From Timonella senegalensis JC301 (lineage in GTDB: Bacteria > Actinomycetota > Actinomycetes > Actinomycetales > Cellulomonadaceae): a stretch of DNA of 64,000 bases. Each line of letters opens with the position of its first letter. Positions within the stretch are counted from its first letter, which is position 1. The notes under the pieces are model-generated. The model was not told the DNA's origin, ran no database searches, and worked only from the letters and a program-made list of their open reading frames with translations. The stretch spans positions 147,533 through 211,532 of the forward strand of contig NZ_HE978641.1 in NCBI RefSeq assembly GCF_000312125.1, in the 5' to 3' direction. Position numbers and translations under genes: made by a program. This document shows, piece by piece, positions 52,482 through 60,408 of this stretch.

Positions 52482-53921
52482 ATGTCCTCCATGAACGCCT
52501 CTCCAACTTCCGCACCTGCTTCCCCGCCTGCAACTGCCCCCACGACCTCCGCGGACCCCGCCACCTGGGGTCTGAACCACGCACACGACCCCTCGATCGT
52601 CAGGGACGATGACGGCACCTACGTCATGTTCACCACTGACGCGTACGCGGACGGCCCCGCCCCTGCCGGTGCCCACATGCGCACCTCCACGGACCTGATC
52701 ACGTGGGAATGGGCGGGAACCGCGCTGGGTGAAGTCCCGGCCCCAGTCCGCGAGTGGTCGAACGCCGTTGGGCTGTGGGCTCCCGAGGTCGTGCGCTGGC
52801 CCGTTGGGTCGTCCGAACAGCGCTGGCGCATGTACTACTCTGCCTCCAGCTTTGGTTCCAAAACCTCTGCCATCGGGCTGGCCACCGCGCCCACCGCGAA
52901 GGGCCCGTGGACCGACCGCGGGATCGTGGTGCGCACCGAGCATGAGACCAACACCCATAACGCGATCGACGCCCAGGTCCACTGGGACGAGCAGGGGCAG
53001 CCCTGGTTCACCTACGGCTCATTCTTCTCCGGTCTGTACGTGCTGCCGCTCGACCGCGAGACCGGTTTCACGGCCATCCCAGGTGACCTCGGCACCCGGA
53101 TCGCCTCGCGTCCGCGCTCGGTTGAGGGCGCACTCGAAGGTCCGTTCCTGACCTCCCGGCCCGCCCGCTGCGCGGGCTCCAGCCAGAACCCGCTCGTGCT
53201 GTTCGTCAGCTTCGATTCCCTGATCAACACCTACGACGTCCGCGTAGCGCACGCCCCACGGCCCGAAGGGCCGTACACGGACCGCGACCACTCTCCCATG
53301 GTGAGTTCAACGCTGGACGGCACCTCAATCGTCGAAAATCCTGACCACGTGGGCACGCTGGTGCTTGCCGGTCACCACTTTGGCGGCCAACGGCCGCTGA
53401 TCGCGCCCGGCCACAACTCCGTTTTTATTAACGACGATGGTGCCAGTTTCATGGTCCACCACGTTCGGTTTGGGGATCAGCCCCGATCGCACACCGCCCA
53501 GATCCGCCGCATGTTCTGGCTTTCGTCTGGCTGGCCGGTGGTTTCCCCGCAGCCGTATGGCGGCGAACCCGCAGCGTTCGATGAGCTCGGCGCGCACGAC
53601 GTGCGGCCGGAACTTGAGGGCGCGTGGGACGTGGTGAACTTTGGCTGGGAGCCCACGTATCTGGCCCATGAACACCTACCCGAGTCGGGTGCGCCTGTGG
53701 TACCTGCACAAACGATCCATGGCGACGGCACCCTCGCGGCACTTGGCGCATTCGAGGGAGTGCTGTGCCAGGCGGTTGTCCCGGGCGCTGGCGAAGGCGC
53801 GGACGCGCGGACCGTCCCGGCCTTCACGGGTTATGCTCGCGTAGAACGAGATGGAGTCACCCGCACGGTGGCCGTGTTCGGTGTGAAGCACGCGGACGCG
53901 GCAAGGGACCTGGAGGCGTAA
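52482..53921 (+). CDS. Cytoplasmic GH43 arabinanase-like protein
   Basis: A 479-aa GH43 enzyme. The catalytic acids fit DPSIVRDDD (Asp), THNAIDAQVHWDE (Asp) and a Glu in the VENPDH region. WAPEVVRWPVG and YYSASSFGSKTSAIG resemble endo-arabinanases, and a GH43 C-terminal barrel follows (RPELEGAWDVVNFGW). No signal peptide is seen, so it would work on imported oligosaccharides. ATG 52482 or 52491 could start it. An exact bipartite element lies inside at 53312-53339. Its TAA overlaps the next ATG (TAATG). Confidence 0.88.
   Translation: MSSMNASPTSAPASPPATAPTTSADPATWGLNHAHDPSIVRDDDGTYVMFTTDAYADGPAPAGAHMRTSTDLITWEWAGTALGEVPAPVREWSNAVGLWAPEVVRWPVGSSEQRWRMYYSASSFGSKTSAIGLATAPTAKGPWTDRGIVVRTEHETNTHNAIDAQVHWDEQGQPWFTYGSFFSGLYVLPLDRETGFTAIPGDLGTRIASRPRSVEGALEGPFLTSRPARCAGSSQNPLVLFVSFDSLINTYDVRVAHAPRPEGPYTDRDHSPMVSSTLDGTSIVENPDHVGTLVLAGHHFGGQRPLIAPGHNSVFINDDGASFMVHHVRFGDQPRSHTAQIRRMFWLSSGWPVVSPQPYGGEPAAFDELGAHDVRPELEGAWDVVNFGWEPTYLAHEHLPESGAPVVPAQTIHGDGTLAALGAFEGVLCQAVVPGAGEGADARTVPAFTGYARVERDGVTRTVAVFGVKHADAARDLEA
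53312..53339 (+). repeat. Bipartite element inside a GH43 gene
   Basis: GCTGGACGG (53312-53320) then exact ATCGTCGAAAAT at 53328-53339, read in frame as IVEN, the same amino acids as in the unrelated GH127 gene. Confidence 0.85.
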
Positions 53922-54610
53922 TGGAAACGGGCTGGGCCGGGCGCGTCATGGTCTTTTTGACCTACGCAACCCACATCGTCGTGCTGAACTTCCTGTGGGT
54001 TTTGGGGACGCTCGCAGGCGGCATTGTGCTGGGGATCGCCCCGGCGACACATTCGCTCGGGCGCCTGTTTACAGCGCTGACGCTCGGCTCGCCCTCCCCT
54101 AACCTGTGGACCGAGTTCTGGCGTGGCTATGCCCGCGGATTCAAGGAGTCCAACCGCAAGGCCTGGCCGTTCACGGTCCTTGCGCTGCTCGCGGTCGCGG
54201 ACCTCGCAGCCTTTCGTATCTCAACGATCAACGGCTGGGGTGGGGCCACTGCGCTCCTCCCGGCGTTCGTTGTGGTCACGCTGCTCTGCCTGATCGCGCA
54301 CGCCTACTTCCACGCCTCGCTGCTGAGGTTCAGTGACTCCTGGGGAGCAACCCTCAAGTTCGCCTTTGCCGCGCCGCTCACGTTCCTGCCCGCCACGATC
54401 GCGATCCTGCTAGTCAACGTCGCGTTCTTGATGCTCACGTGGCAGCTCCCGCTGGCGGCACTGCTCGTGGGATTCTCCATCCCACTCGGGTTCTCCATCG
54501 TGGTGGCGGGAAGCGCGATCGACAGGGCATACTCGCCTGGATTTAGGCGCGAGGACGTACTCCTTGTCGAGGCAAATGCGGTGTGGGAAGCCAAGCACGC
54601 GTCGGACTGA
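53921..54610 (+). CDS. DUF624 (YesL-like) membrane protein
   Basis: A 229-aa protein with about six helices, matching the DUF624/YesL family. Such genes are often found in carbohydrate utilisation operons of Gram-positive bacteria, but their role is unknown. The segment THSLGRLFTALTL and the C-terminal EANAVWEAKHASD are visible. The ATG overlaps the GH43 stop, so the two are co-translated. Confidence 0.83.
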   Translation: METGWAGRVMVFLTYATHIVVLNFLWVLGTLAGGIVLGIAPATHSLGRLFTALTLGSPSPNLWTEFWRGYARGFKESNRKAWPFTVLALLAVADLAAFRISTINGWGGATALLPAFVVVTLLCLIAHAYFHASLLRFSDSWGATLKFAFAAPLTFLPATIAILLVNVAFLMLTWQLPLAALLVGFSIPLGFSIVVAGSAIDRAYSPGFRREDVLLVEANAVWEAKHASD

Positions 54611-54697
54611 GTGCGGTGCGTGGGCGGCTTGTAGGATCTACCCTTCTGTCCAGCGCGCAGCAGTCCAATCAGGCTGGTCCAGCGCGCTGCGGCCCGG

Positions 54698-55707
54698 TCA
54701 GACGCGAGTGGACTCGCGCTGCGAGATGCTGAAGTCCGCCACAACCTTGCGCGGACCGGGGTCCTGGGCAAGGCCGTCGATGCGCTCCTTGAGCAGGTCC
54801 ACTGCCGTGCGCGCAATCTGGGCCTTTCCTGGCTCCACGGAGGTCAAGGTGGGGAACGAGTACTGGGCGTCGTCAACATCGTCATATCCAATGACTTTGA
54901 CGTCTTCAGGGACGCGAAGCCCAGAGGCCTGGAGCGCATAGAGGACACCGAGCGCCATGGCGTCGTTGAGCGCGAACACAGCGTCGAACTCCACACCCTC
55001 GGCGATCATGTCAAAGGTCGCCTGAGCACCCGTAGAACGGTGCCACAGGCCCGCCTCGCGGATGAGCGCTGGGTCAACCTCCCAGCCCTCCTCTTGGATC
55101 GCCTTCACGTAGCCGGAGGTACGGAGCTGGGCCGAACCGATAACCTCGCCCGCGTGGTCTCCCACCACGGCAATGCGCTTGCACCCAAGGTCAATGAGGT
55201 GCTTGGTAGCGGCTTTGGACGCCTCGACATTTGCCATGGTCACGTGGTCCGCCTTGGCACCGAACACTCGCTCACCAAGGATCACCAGCGGATAGTTGAC
55301 GTCAAACTCAGCGATGTCGTTGGGGCCCAACGCCAGCGGAGAAATGATGAGTCCATCGGTCAGGCTGCGGCGCTGGCCATGCAGTGATTCCTTTTCGCGC
55401 TCCGGGTCGGAGTTAGTCTGCTCAATGAGGACCGTTAGTCCGAGCGACTCGGCGTACTTGATCACGGCGTCAGCAAGCTCAGCAAAGTACGGCAGTGAGA
55501 GTTCAGGAACCGCAAGGCCGATGATTCCGGTCTTGCCCGAGCGGAGCGAGCGCGCGTTCACGTTCATCTGGTAGCCGAGTTCAGAGATCGCCGAGAGCAC
55601 CTTTTCCTTGGTGGTCTCGCGGATATAGGGATACCCGTAACTACGTTGCTGACAGTCTTGACGGAAACACCCGCCAGTTTGGCAACGTCCTGCATGGTGG
55701 CAGACAT
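54698..55707 (-). pseudogene. LacI-family regulator gene with frameshift in the HTH region
   Basis: From ATG 55707 the frame reads MSATMQDVAKLAGVSVKTVS, a clear LacI HTH start, but after codon 25 (about 55633) it loses the frame. The remainder continues in the next frame as YPYIRETTKEKVLSAISELG and then the complete sensor domain to 54698 (VPEDVKVIGYDDVDDAQYSF). One T missing in the coding strand near 55632 explains this. With it restored the protein would be 336 aa. It is either a recent mutation or a sequence error. It probably controls, or controlled, the TACATCGATGTA sites nearby; a half-site lies upstream at 55824. Confidence 0.88.
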
Positions 55708-55767
55708 GAACTCAGCCTCTGTTCTACTCATCGCGTGGCGCGAACCGGCTCGTGCCGATAACAGGAA

Positions 55768-55799
55768 AAGTCGGCCGGAGACTTCACTCCGGCCGACTT
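55768..55799. terminator. Terminator between GH43 and lacI
   Basis: AAGTCGGCCGGAG (55768-55780) pairs perfectly with CTCCGGCCGACTT (55787-55799), loop ACTTCA. In the minus direction it follows the GH43 gene and ends in TTTTCC. Confidence 0.9.
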
Positions 55800-55842
55800 C
55801 CGCAGTTCGCTCTGGTGCAAATGTACATCGTTCCAGAAGAAC

Positions 55843-57123
55843 TTAGGAAAGACTCAGTACGCTTCCCAGCAACAAGTCACCCTCGCGGGCCACGTTGATC
55901 GAACGGCCGGGGCTCACTATCGGCTCGAGCACGAGCTCAGCCCCGTTGTCTGCGAGAACTCGGAACAGAGTGCGCGACACGTCCTGCGGGCTGGCCGTCG
56001 CTTGATCCTCGGAGATGACTTCGAGTACCGGTTCGGCGATCACTGGTTCCCATGACTCATCGTTGACGTGAGCCCCGCGGTTATGAGGTGCGATCGAGTC
56101 TTCGGTGACGGCCAAGAGACCGTTAGTGCCCACGATGCGGTAAGCAATGGGGCCGTCTCCGAGAGGGAAGCCGAACACTGGGAAACCTTCCGCATTCCAG
56201 TAGTAAGGAGCAACTCGCCCGTGGCGGTTGAAGTCGAAGAGGGAATTTCCCACGATATCGCGGTACGAACGGGCATGGAAGACGATGATGTCACGTCCGT
56301 CCTCGTCCACCGTGAACGAGTTGTGTCCCGGCCCGTAGGCCTTGGTCAGATCGTTCGACTCAAAGACAGGCACGTCGGACTTGCTCCAGCTTGCAGGGTC
56401 AAGCAGGTCCGCGTTCTCGTCCGCCCACAGCAGACCCATTGCGTGGTGATGATCGGTCGCGCTGGCAGAGAAGGTGATGAACACGCGGCCATTGCGGACC
56501 ACTACCGCTGGCCCCTCGTTGACCTTGAAACCCACGATCTCCCAGTCCGCTTCCGGGCGGGTTAGTAGAACAGTCGGTCCGGTCAGTGTGAAAGGGTCTG
56601 CCATCTTGGAGATGTACATGTCGGAGTTGATGACCACGCCATCCGGGAGACCCGGTTCCTGGATGGGACGCTGAGCCCACACGTAGTACAGGTCCCCGCG
56701 GTGCTCAAACACGGTGGCGTCGAGCGAGAACTCGTCCCACTTGGTTGCGATCCTGCGAGGCTCTCCCCACACGGCGGTGCGGGGGTCCTCACCAATGCCT
56801 TCGATCACGTACATACGGATTCGGAACGGTTTGTCGGCGTGCCCAGCAGTGAAGTAGAAGTACCACTTGCCGTTGATCTTGTGGAGTTCCGGTGCCCAGA
56901 TGTTTCCGCCCATCTCCCCCACCAGTGGGCGGTTCCAGATGGTGACTTCCTCGGCATCGCTGAGCCCGGCAAGGGTTGATGATCCCCGGACAACAATTCG
57001 GTCGAACTGAGGATACGAACCGGTGAAGTAGTAGGTTCCTCCATCCTTGAGGATCCACGGGTCAGCACGCTGTTCCACCAGCGGGTTGCGTGGAACCACG
57101 CGGGAAATGACGTTTGAAGTCAC
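55843..57123 (-). CDS. Intracellular GH43 arabinofuranosidase
   Basis: A 426-aa GH43 enzyme without signal peptide. Catalytic residues fit Asp in RADPWILKDGG near residue 20, Asp in FSLDATVFEH and Glu in VGFKVNEGPAVV. IWAPELHKINGKWYFYFTAG is family-typical. It resembles the GH43 group that includes exo-1,5-alpha-L-arabinofuranosidases, so it probably trims imported arabino-oligosaccharides. Two TACATCGATGTA operators lie in its promoter. Confidence 0.88.
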   Translation of the reverse strand: MTSNVISRVVPRNPLVEQRADPWILKDGGTYYFTGSYPQFDRIVVRGSSTLAGLSDAEEVTIWNRPLVGEMGGNIWAPELHKINGKWYFYFTAGHADKPFRIRMYVIEGIGEDPRTAVWGEPRRIATKWDEFSLDATVFEHRGDLYYVWAQRPIQEPGLPDGVVINSDMYISKMADPFTLTGPTVLLTRPEADWEIVGFKVNEGPAVVVRNGRVFITFSASATDHHHAMGLLWADENADLLDPASWSKSDVPVFESNDLTKAYGPGHNSFTVDEDGRDIIVFHARSYRDIVGNSLFDFNRHGRVAPYYWNAEGFPVFGFPLGDGPIAYRIVGTNGLLAVTEDSIAPHNRGAHVNDESWEPVIAEPVLEVISEDQATASPQDVSRTLFRVLADNGAELVLEPIVSPGRSINVAREGDLLLGSVLSLS

Positions 57124-57148
57124 TGGGACCTACCTTCCTTCTGGCCTC

Positions 57149-57238
57149 CTACATCGATGTAATCATCGGCCAAAAATAACGCCCGCGCGCACACGGGCGT
57201 TTGCTTGCACTTTCTGCCTCCATTTTTACATCGATGTA
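57149..57238. promoter_or_regulatory. Two LacI-type operators upstream of the GH43 gene
   Basis: The perfect palindrome TACATCGATGTA occurs at 57150-57161 and 57227-57238, 77 bases apart, so a repression loop is possible. The sites are of the same class as those at 48766-48936, linking the GH43 gene with the CUT1 operon in one regulon. Confidence 0.88.
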
Positions 57239-57387
57239 GAAGAGTTGCAAGGACCTTTTGCCCCTGTCCCGTTCCACCGGCACTCTCGAGAAATCGGTAG
57301 TTCTACCCGCTGACCCAAAGCGCCCTCCACTTGGTACGATCCGATCAACGTGGAACTTCCGCACCCAGCAAAGGTGAAAGATCAACC

Positions 57388-57585
57388 ATGACAGTTGCGC
57401 TCGCCATCGCCCTAGTTACGTTTGGGCTCTTGTTCACGATCCGACCCGACTTCTCGTGGACGCTCTCGAACTTCTGGAAGTTTGAGGATCGAGCCGAACC
57501 ATCTAACCTTTCGCTCGCCCTGTACCGAGTCCAAGGCATCCTGCTTGTTCTGGCAGGACTCGTGGTGTGGGTTGTCTGGCTCTAG
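57388..57585 (+). CDS. DUF6199-like small membrane protein
   Basis: A 65-aa protein with two helices, near residues 2-17 (VALAIALVTFGLLFTI) and 47-64 (GILLVLAGLVVWVVWL). RPDFSWTLSNFWKFEDRAEP in between matches the DUF6199 pattern found in many Gram-positive bacteria. The function is unknown. It lies divergent from the GH43 gene and may share its promoter region. Confidence 0.75.
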   Translation: MTVALAIALVTFGLLFTIRPDFSWTLSNFWKFEDRAEPSNLSLALYRVQGILLVLAGLVVWVVWL

Positions 57586-57601
57586 ATCGGCGAAACGCGC
57601 G

Positions 57602-57631
57602 GCTGGAAGCCGGGGCACAATCGTCGAAAAT
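57602..57631 (+). repeat. Bipartite element downstream of the DUF6199 gene
   Basis: GCTGGAAGC (57602-57610) then exact ATCGTCGAAAAT at 57620-57631, 32 bases before the araA terminator hairpin. Confidence 0.86.
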
Positions 57632-57663
57632 CATCTTCCACTCCCACCCAGGAAAACAAAACA

Positions 57664-57693
57664 GCCGGCCCGATGCATCAGCATCGAGCCGGC
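57664..57693. terminator. araA terminator
   Basis: GCCGGCCCGATGC (57664-57676) pairs with GCATCGAGCCGGC (57681-57693), one mismatch, loop ATCA. On the minus strand it is followed by TGTTTTGTTTTCC, a good T-rich tail, 110 bases after the araA stop. Confidence 0.85.
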
Positions 57694-57802
57694 CGAACCA
57701 CGCGCCAACCCAGAACCCGAGCGCCCACCACCATGGGCGAGCGGGCTCCTATCTTCCTTGACTACTCAGGGAGGCACACGCCAACCCCTGCATGGAGTGG
57801 GA

Positions 57803-59311
57803 CTAGAGGCCCTGCGCGAGGCGGTAGTAGGACTTGTTCCAACGCAACTCGTCAGCGAACTGACGGATGTTGGTGTCCTCGTTAATGATGACCAGTTCAG
57901 TCTTGGCCATGCGTGCGAAGTCTTCCCACGCCTCCAGACCAACCTGCGTGGACATGCAGGTGTGGTGAGCAGCACCGGACATCAGCCAGGCCTCAGCGGA
58001 CACTGCGAACGAAGGCTGCGGCTTCCACACGGCACGGGCTACGGGAAGGTTCGGCAGCGCAGCGGTAGGCTGCACGTTCTCGACCACGTTGACTACGAGG
58101 CGGAAACGCTCGCGCATGTCGGACATCGCAACCACAACGGCAGGACCGGAGTCCGCGGTGAAGACCAGACGAACCGGGTCTTCCTTGCCGCCAATGCCGA
58201 GCGGGTGGATCTCCAACTTTGGTTTGGTCGCGGTCAGCGTTGGGCAAACCTCAAGCATGTGGGCGCCGAGGATGAGCTCGTTGCCCGGGGTCAGGTCGTA
58301 GGTGTAGTCCTCCATGAGCGAGGCGCCACCCGGCAGGCCGTAGCCCATAACCTTGGCGATGCGGATCAGGACGGCGGTCTTCCAGTCGCCCTCTGCGCCA
58401 AAGCCGTAACCGTCCGCCATCAGGCGCTGCACGGCAAGGCCAGGGAGCTGGCGAAGCTCGCCAAGGTCTTCAAAGTTCGTGGTGAACGCCGTGAAGTCAC
58501 CGGCCTCAAGGAACGAACGCAGACCAATCTCGATCGCAGCGCCGTAACGCAGCGAGTCAGCCTTCGCGCCGCCAGGAAGCAGTTCCGCATCCACCTCGTA
58601 CAGGTCCGCATACTCGGCCACCAGAGCGTCGATCTGCTCGTCGGTCGCAGCGTTTACTGCCTCAACCAACTCGTTCACGGACCAGGTGTTCACCGAAACA
58701 CCAAGCGAAATCTCGGCCTCAGTCTTGTCGCCCTCGGTCACGGCAACGTTGCGCATGTTGTCGCCAAAACGAGCGAGCTTCATGTTCTGTGCAGCGTTCC
58801 AGCCAGCAGCCGCACGAGCCCACGTACCGATCTGCGCGGTTACAGCGGAGTCTGAAGCGTGCCCCACAACCGTCTTGCGAGGGATGTTCATGCGAGTCTG
58901 AATGTACGCGTACTCACGGTCACCGTGTGCTGCCTGGTTCAGGTTCATGAAGTCCATGTCGATGGTCGCCCAAGGCAGTTCCACGTTGGCTTGCGTGTGC
59001 AGGTGCAGCAGCGGAGTCTTCAGCGCGTCCAGGCCGCGAATCCACATCTTGGCTGGTGAGAACGTGTGCATCCACGTGATCAGACCAATACAGTTGTCGT
59101 TCGCATTCGCCTCAAGAATGAGCGCGCGAATCGAGTCCGAGTCCTTCAGGACCGGCTTCCACACCACGTTCACCGGCACATCAGACGACGCCGCAATCAG
59201 CTCGACGATCTCCTTGGACTGGTCCGCAACCTGAATCAACGTCTCCTCGCCGTAGAGGTTCTGCGATCCAGTCAGGAACCAAATTTCCTTACCTTCAAAT
59301 GGGTTCTTCAT
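57803..59311 (-). CDS. araA: L-arabinose isomerase
   Basis: AraA converts L-arabinose to L-ribulose. The 502-aa length is exact for the family. Catalytic residues are visible: Glu in [12 protein letters not shown], Glu in [13 protein letters not shown], His in [12 protein letters not shown] and His in [29 protein letters not shown] starts the protein. AAGGGA precedes the ATG. It is the last gene of araB-araD-araA and is separated from araD by 305 bases full of repeats. Confidence 0.97.
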   Translation of the reverse strand: MKNPFEGKEIWFLTGSQNLYGEETLIQVADQSKEIVELIAASSDVPVNVVWKPVLKDSDSIRALILEANANDNCIGLITWMHTFSPAKMWIRGLDALKTPLLHLHTQANVELPWATIDMDFMNLNQAAHGDREYAYIQTRMNIPRKTVVGHASDSAVTAQIGTWARAAAGWNAAQNMKLARFGDNMRNVAVTEGDKTEAEISLGVSVNTWSVNELVEAVNAATDEQIDALVAEYADLYEVDAELLPGGAKADSLRYGAAIEIGLRSFLEAGDFTAFTTNFEDLGELRQLPGLAVQRLMADGYGFGAEGDWKTAVLIRIAKVMGYGLPGGASLMEDYTYDLTPGNELILGAHMLEVCPTLTATKPKLEIHPLGIGGKEDPVRLVFTADSGPAVVVAMSDMRERFRLVVNVVENVQPTAALPNLPVARAVWKPQPSFAVSAEAWLMSGAAHHTCMSTQVGLEAWEDFARMAKTELVIINEDTNIRQFADELRWNKSYYRLAQGL

Positions 59312-59340
59312 TGCTATCCCTTGCTCTGAAATACGTTGTG

Positions 59341-59368
59341 ATTATCGACGATTGTGCTGGGTACCAGC
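59341..59368 (-). repeat. Bipartite element between araD and araA
   Basis: On the minus strand GCTGGTACC (from 59368) then ATCGTCGATAAT at 59352-59341, one mismatch. It follows the tandem hairpin element in the direction of transcription and precedes araA by 29 bases. Confidence 0.8.
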
Positions 59369-59436
59369 CGATTCGTCGGAAAATTGTGGGGTTGCGATAG
59401 CTTCAGCAGCTGTCAGCGGCGGCCTACGTTTTGACT

Positions 59437-59629
59437 GTACTTTTTGGCCAATAACTACGCCCATTCCATCTCCGCCGAGATCTCGCTTCGCGGAGAACTC
59501 AACTTCGCTGCGTTCCTGCGCTTATTGGCCGTACTTTCTTTGGCCAATAACTACGCCCATTCCATCTCCGCCGAGATCTCGCTTCGCGGAGATCTCAACT
59601 TCGATTTCATGGCTTGTTATTGGCCGTAC
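59437..59629. repeat. Tandem hairpin element between araD and araA
   Basis: Two units (59437-59534 and 59531-59629) share a 65-base direct repeat (59443-59507 and 59539-59603, one mismatch, offset 96). Each unit is bounded by inverted ends GTAC...GGCCAATAA and TTATTGGCC-GTAC, and holds a central TCTCCGC/GCGGAGA hairpin. The last end (59617-59629) is the araD 3' end itself, including its stop codon. The unit may be a small mobile palindromic element or an expanded mRNA hairpin. A plus-strand frame of 67 codons through it keeps the repeat in frame but lacks gene support. Confidence 0.85.
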
Positions 59630-60354
59630 ACGTTCTGGTACCGGTAATACAACGAGTCAATATCCGACTGCGCAATGCGCGTCGGCTCGCCCAGCTGGCG
59701 CGAGATGTGCACGGTACGCGCAACTTCCTCGACCATGACCGCAGCCTTCACGGCGTCCTTCGCGTCCTTGCCAATGGTGAACGGGCCGTGGTTGCGCATC
59801 AGAACCGCGCGCGAGCGCGAGTCCCTGAGCGTGTCCACGATGCCCTGCCCAATCGAGTCGTCACCAATCAGAGCAAATGGACCCACAGGAATGTCGCCAC
59901 CAAACTCGTCGGCCATCATGGTCAACACGCAAGGAATAGGTTCCGCGCGCGCCGCCCACGCCGTGGCGTAAGTGGAGTGAGTGTGGACCACGCCGTAAAT
60001 GTTGGGCATGTTGCGGTAGACATATGCGTGAGCCGCGGTGTCTGAGGAGGGCAGCCGGTCGCCGTCTACGAGGTTGCCGTCGAGGTCCGTGACCACCATC
60101 TTCTCTGGCGTGAGCTCGTCGTACGTGACACCGGAAGGCTTGATGACCAGCAGGTCTGCGCTCTTGAGGCGCTGCGACACGTTGCCCGCAGTCCAAACCA
60201 CGAGCTCCCAGCGTGGGAGCTCCGCGTGCAGGTCGCACACGATCTTGCGCACAGCCGCGATCTCGTCGCGCACTTCCTGGCTGTAGGCGTCGAGGCCCGT
60301 GGCCTCGCCGATTCCGCGGGCTTCCTTGGCGTCTACTTGGGCGTCACCAAACAT
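59617..60354 (-). CDS. araD: L-ribulose-5-phosphate 4-epimerase
   Basis: AraD turns L-ribulose 5-phosphate into D-xylulose 5-phosphate, entering the pentose phosphate pathway. The 245-aa protein is a class II aldolase-fold zinc enzyme. Zinc His ligands are seen in YGVVHTHSTYATAW and RNHGPFTIG, and TAGNVSQRL and SGVTYDEL bind phosphate in the family. AAAGGACAAC precedes the ATG. The final codons VYGQ-stop are also the end of a repeat element. It lies 54 bases after araB. Confidence 0.96.
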   Translation of the reverse strand: MFGDAQVDAKEARGIGEATGLDAYSQEVRDEIAAVRKIVCDLHAELPRWELVVWTAGNVSQRLKSADLLVIKPSGVTYDELTPEKMVVTDLDGNLVDGDRLPSSDTAAHAYVYRNMPNIYGVVHTHSTYATAWAARAEPIPCVLTMMADEFGGDIPVGPFALIGDDSIGQGIVDTLRDSRSRAVLMRNHGPFTIGKDAKDAVKAAVMVEEVARTVHISRQLGEPTRIAQSDIDSLYYRYQNVYGQ

Positions 60355-60408
60355 TGTTGTCCTTTTCTTTGAGTGCTTATCAGCGATCTCGCTGGCGATC
60401 TTCGCCGG

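Noticed and set aside
57422-58855. 477-codon plus-strand frame
   Set aside because: It overlaps the DUF6199 gene in another frame and is antisense to araA; composition is typical of a shadow.
59444-59647. 67-codon plus-strand frame with an internal 32-residue repeat
   Set aside because: The in-frame repeat follows from the 96-base period of the DNA element. There is no ribosome site, and the DNA has inverted ends that explain it better.
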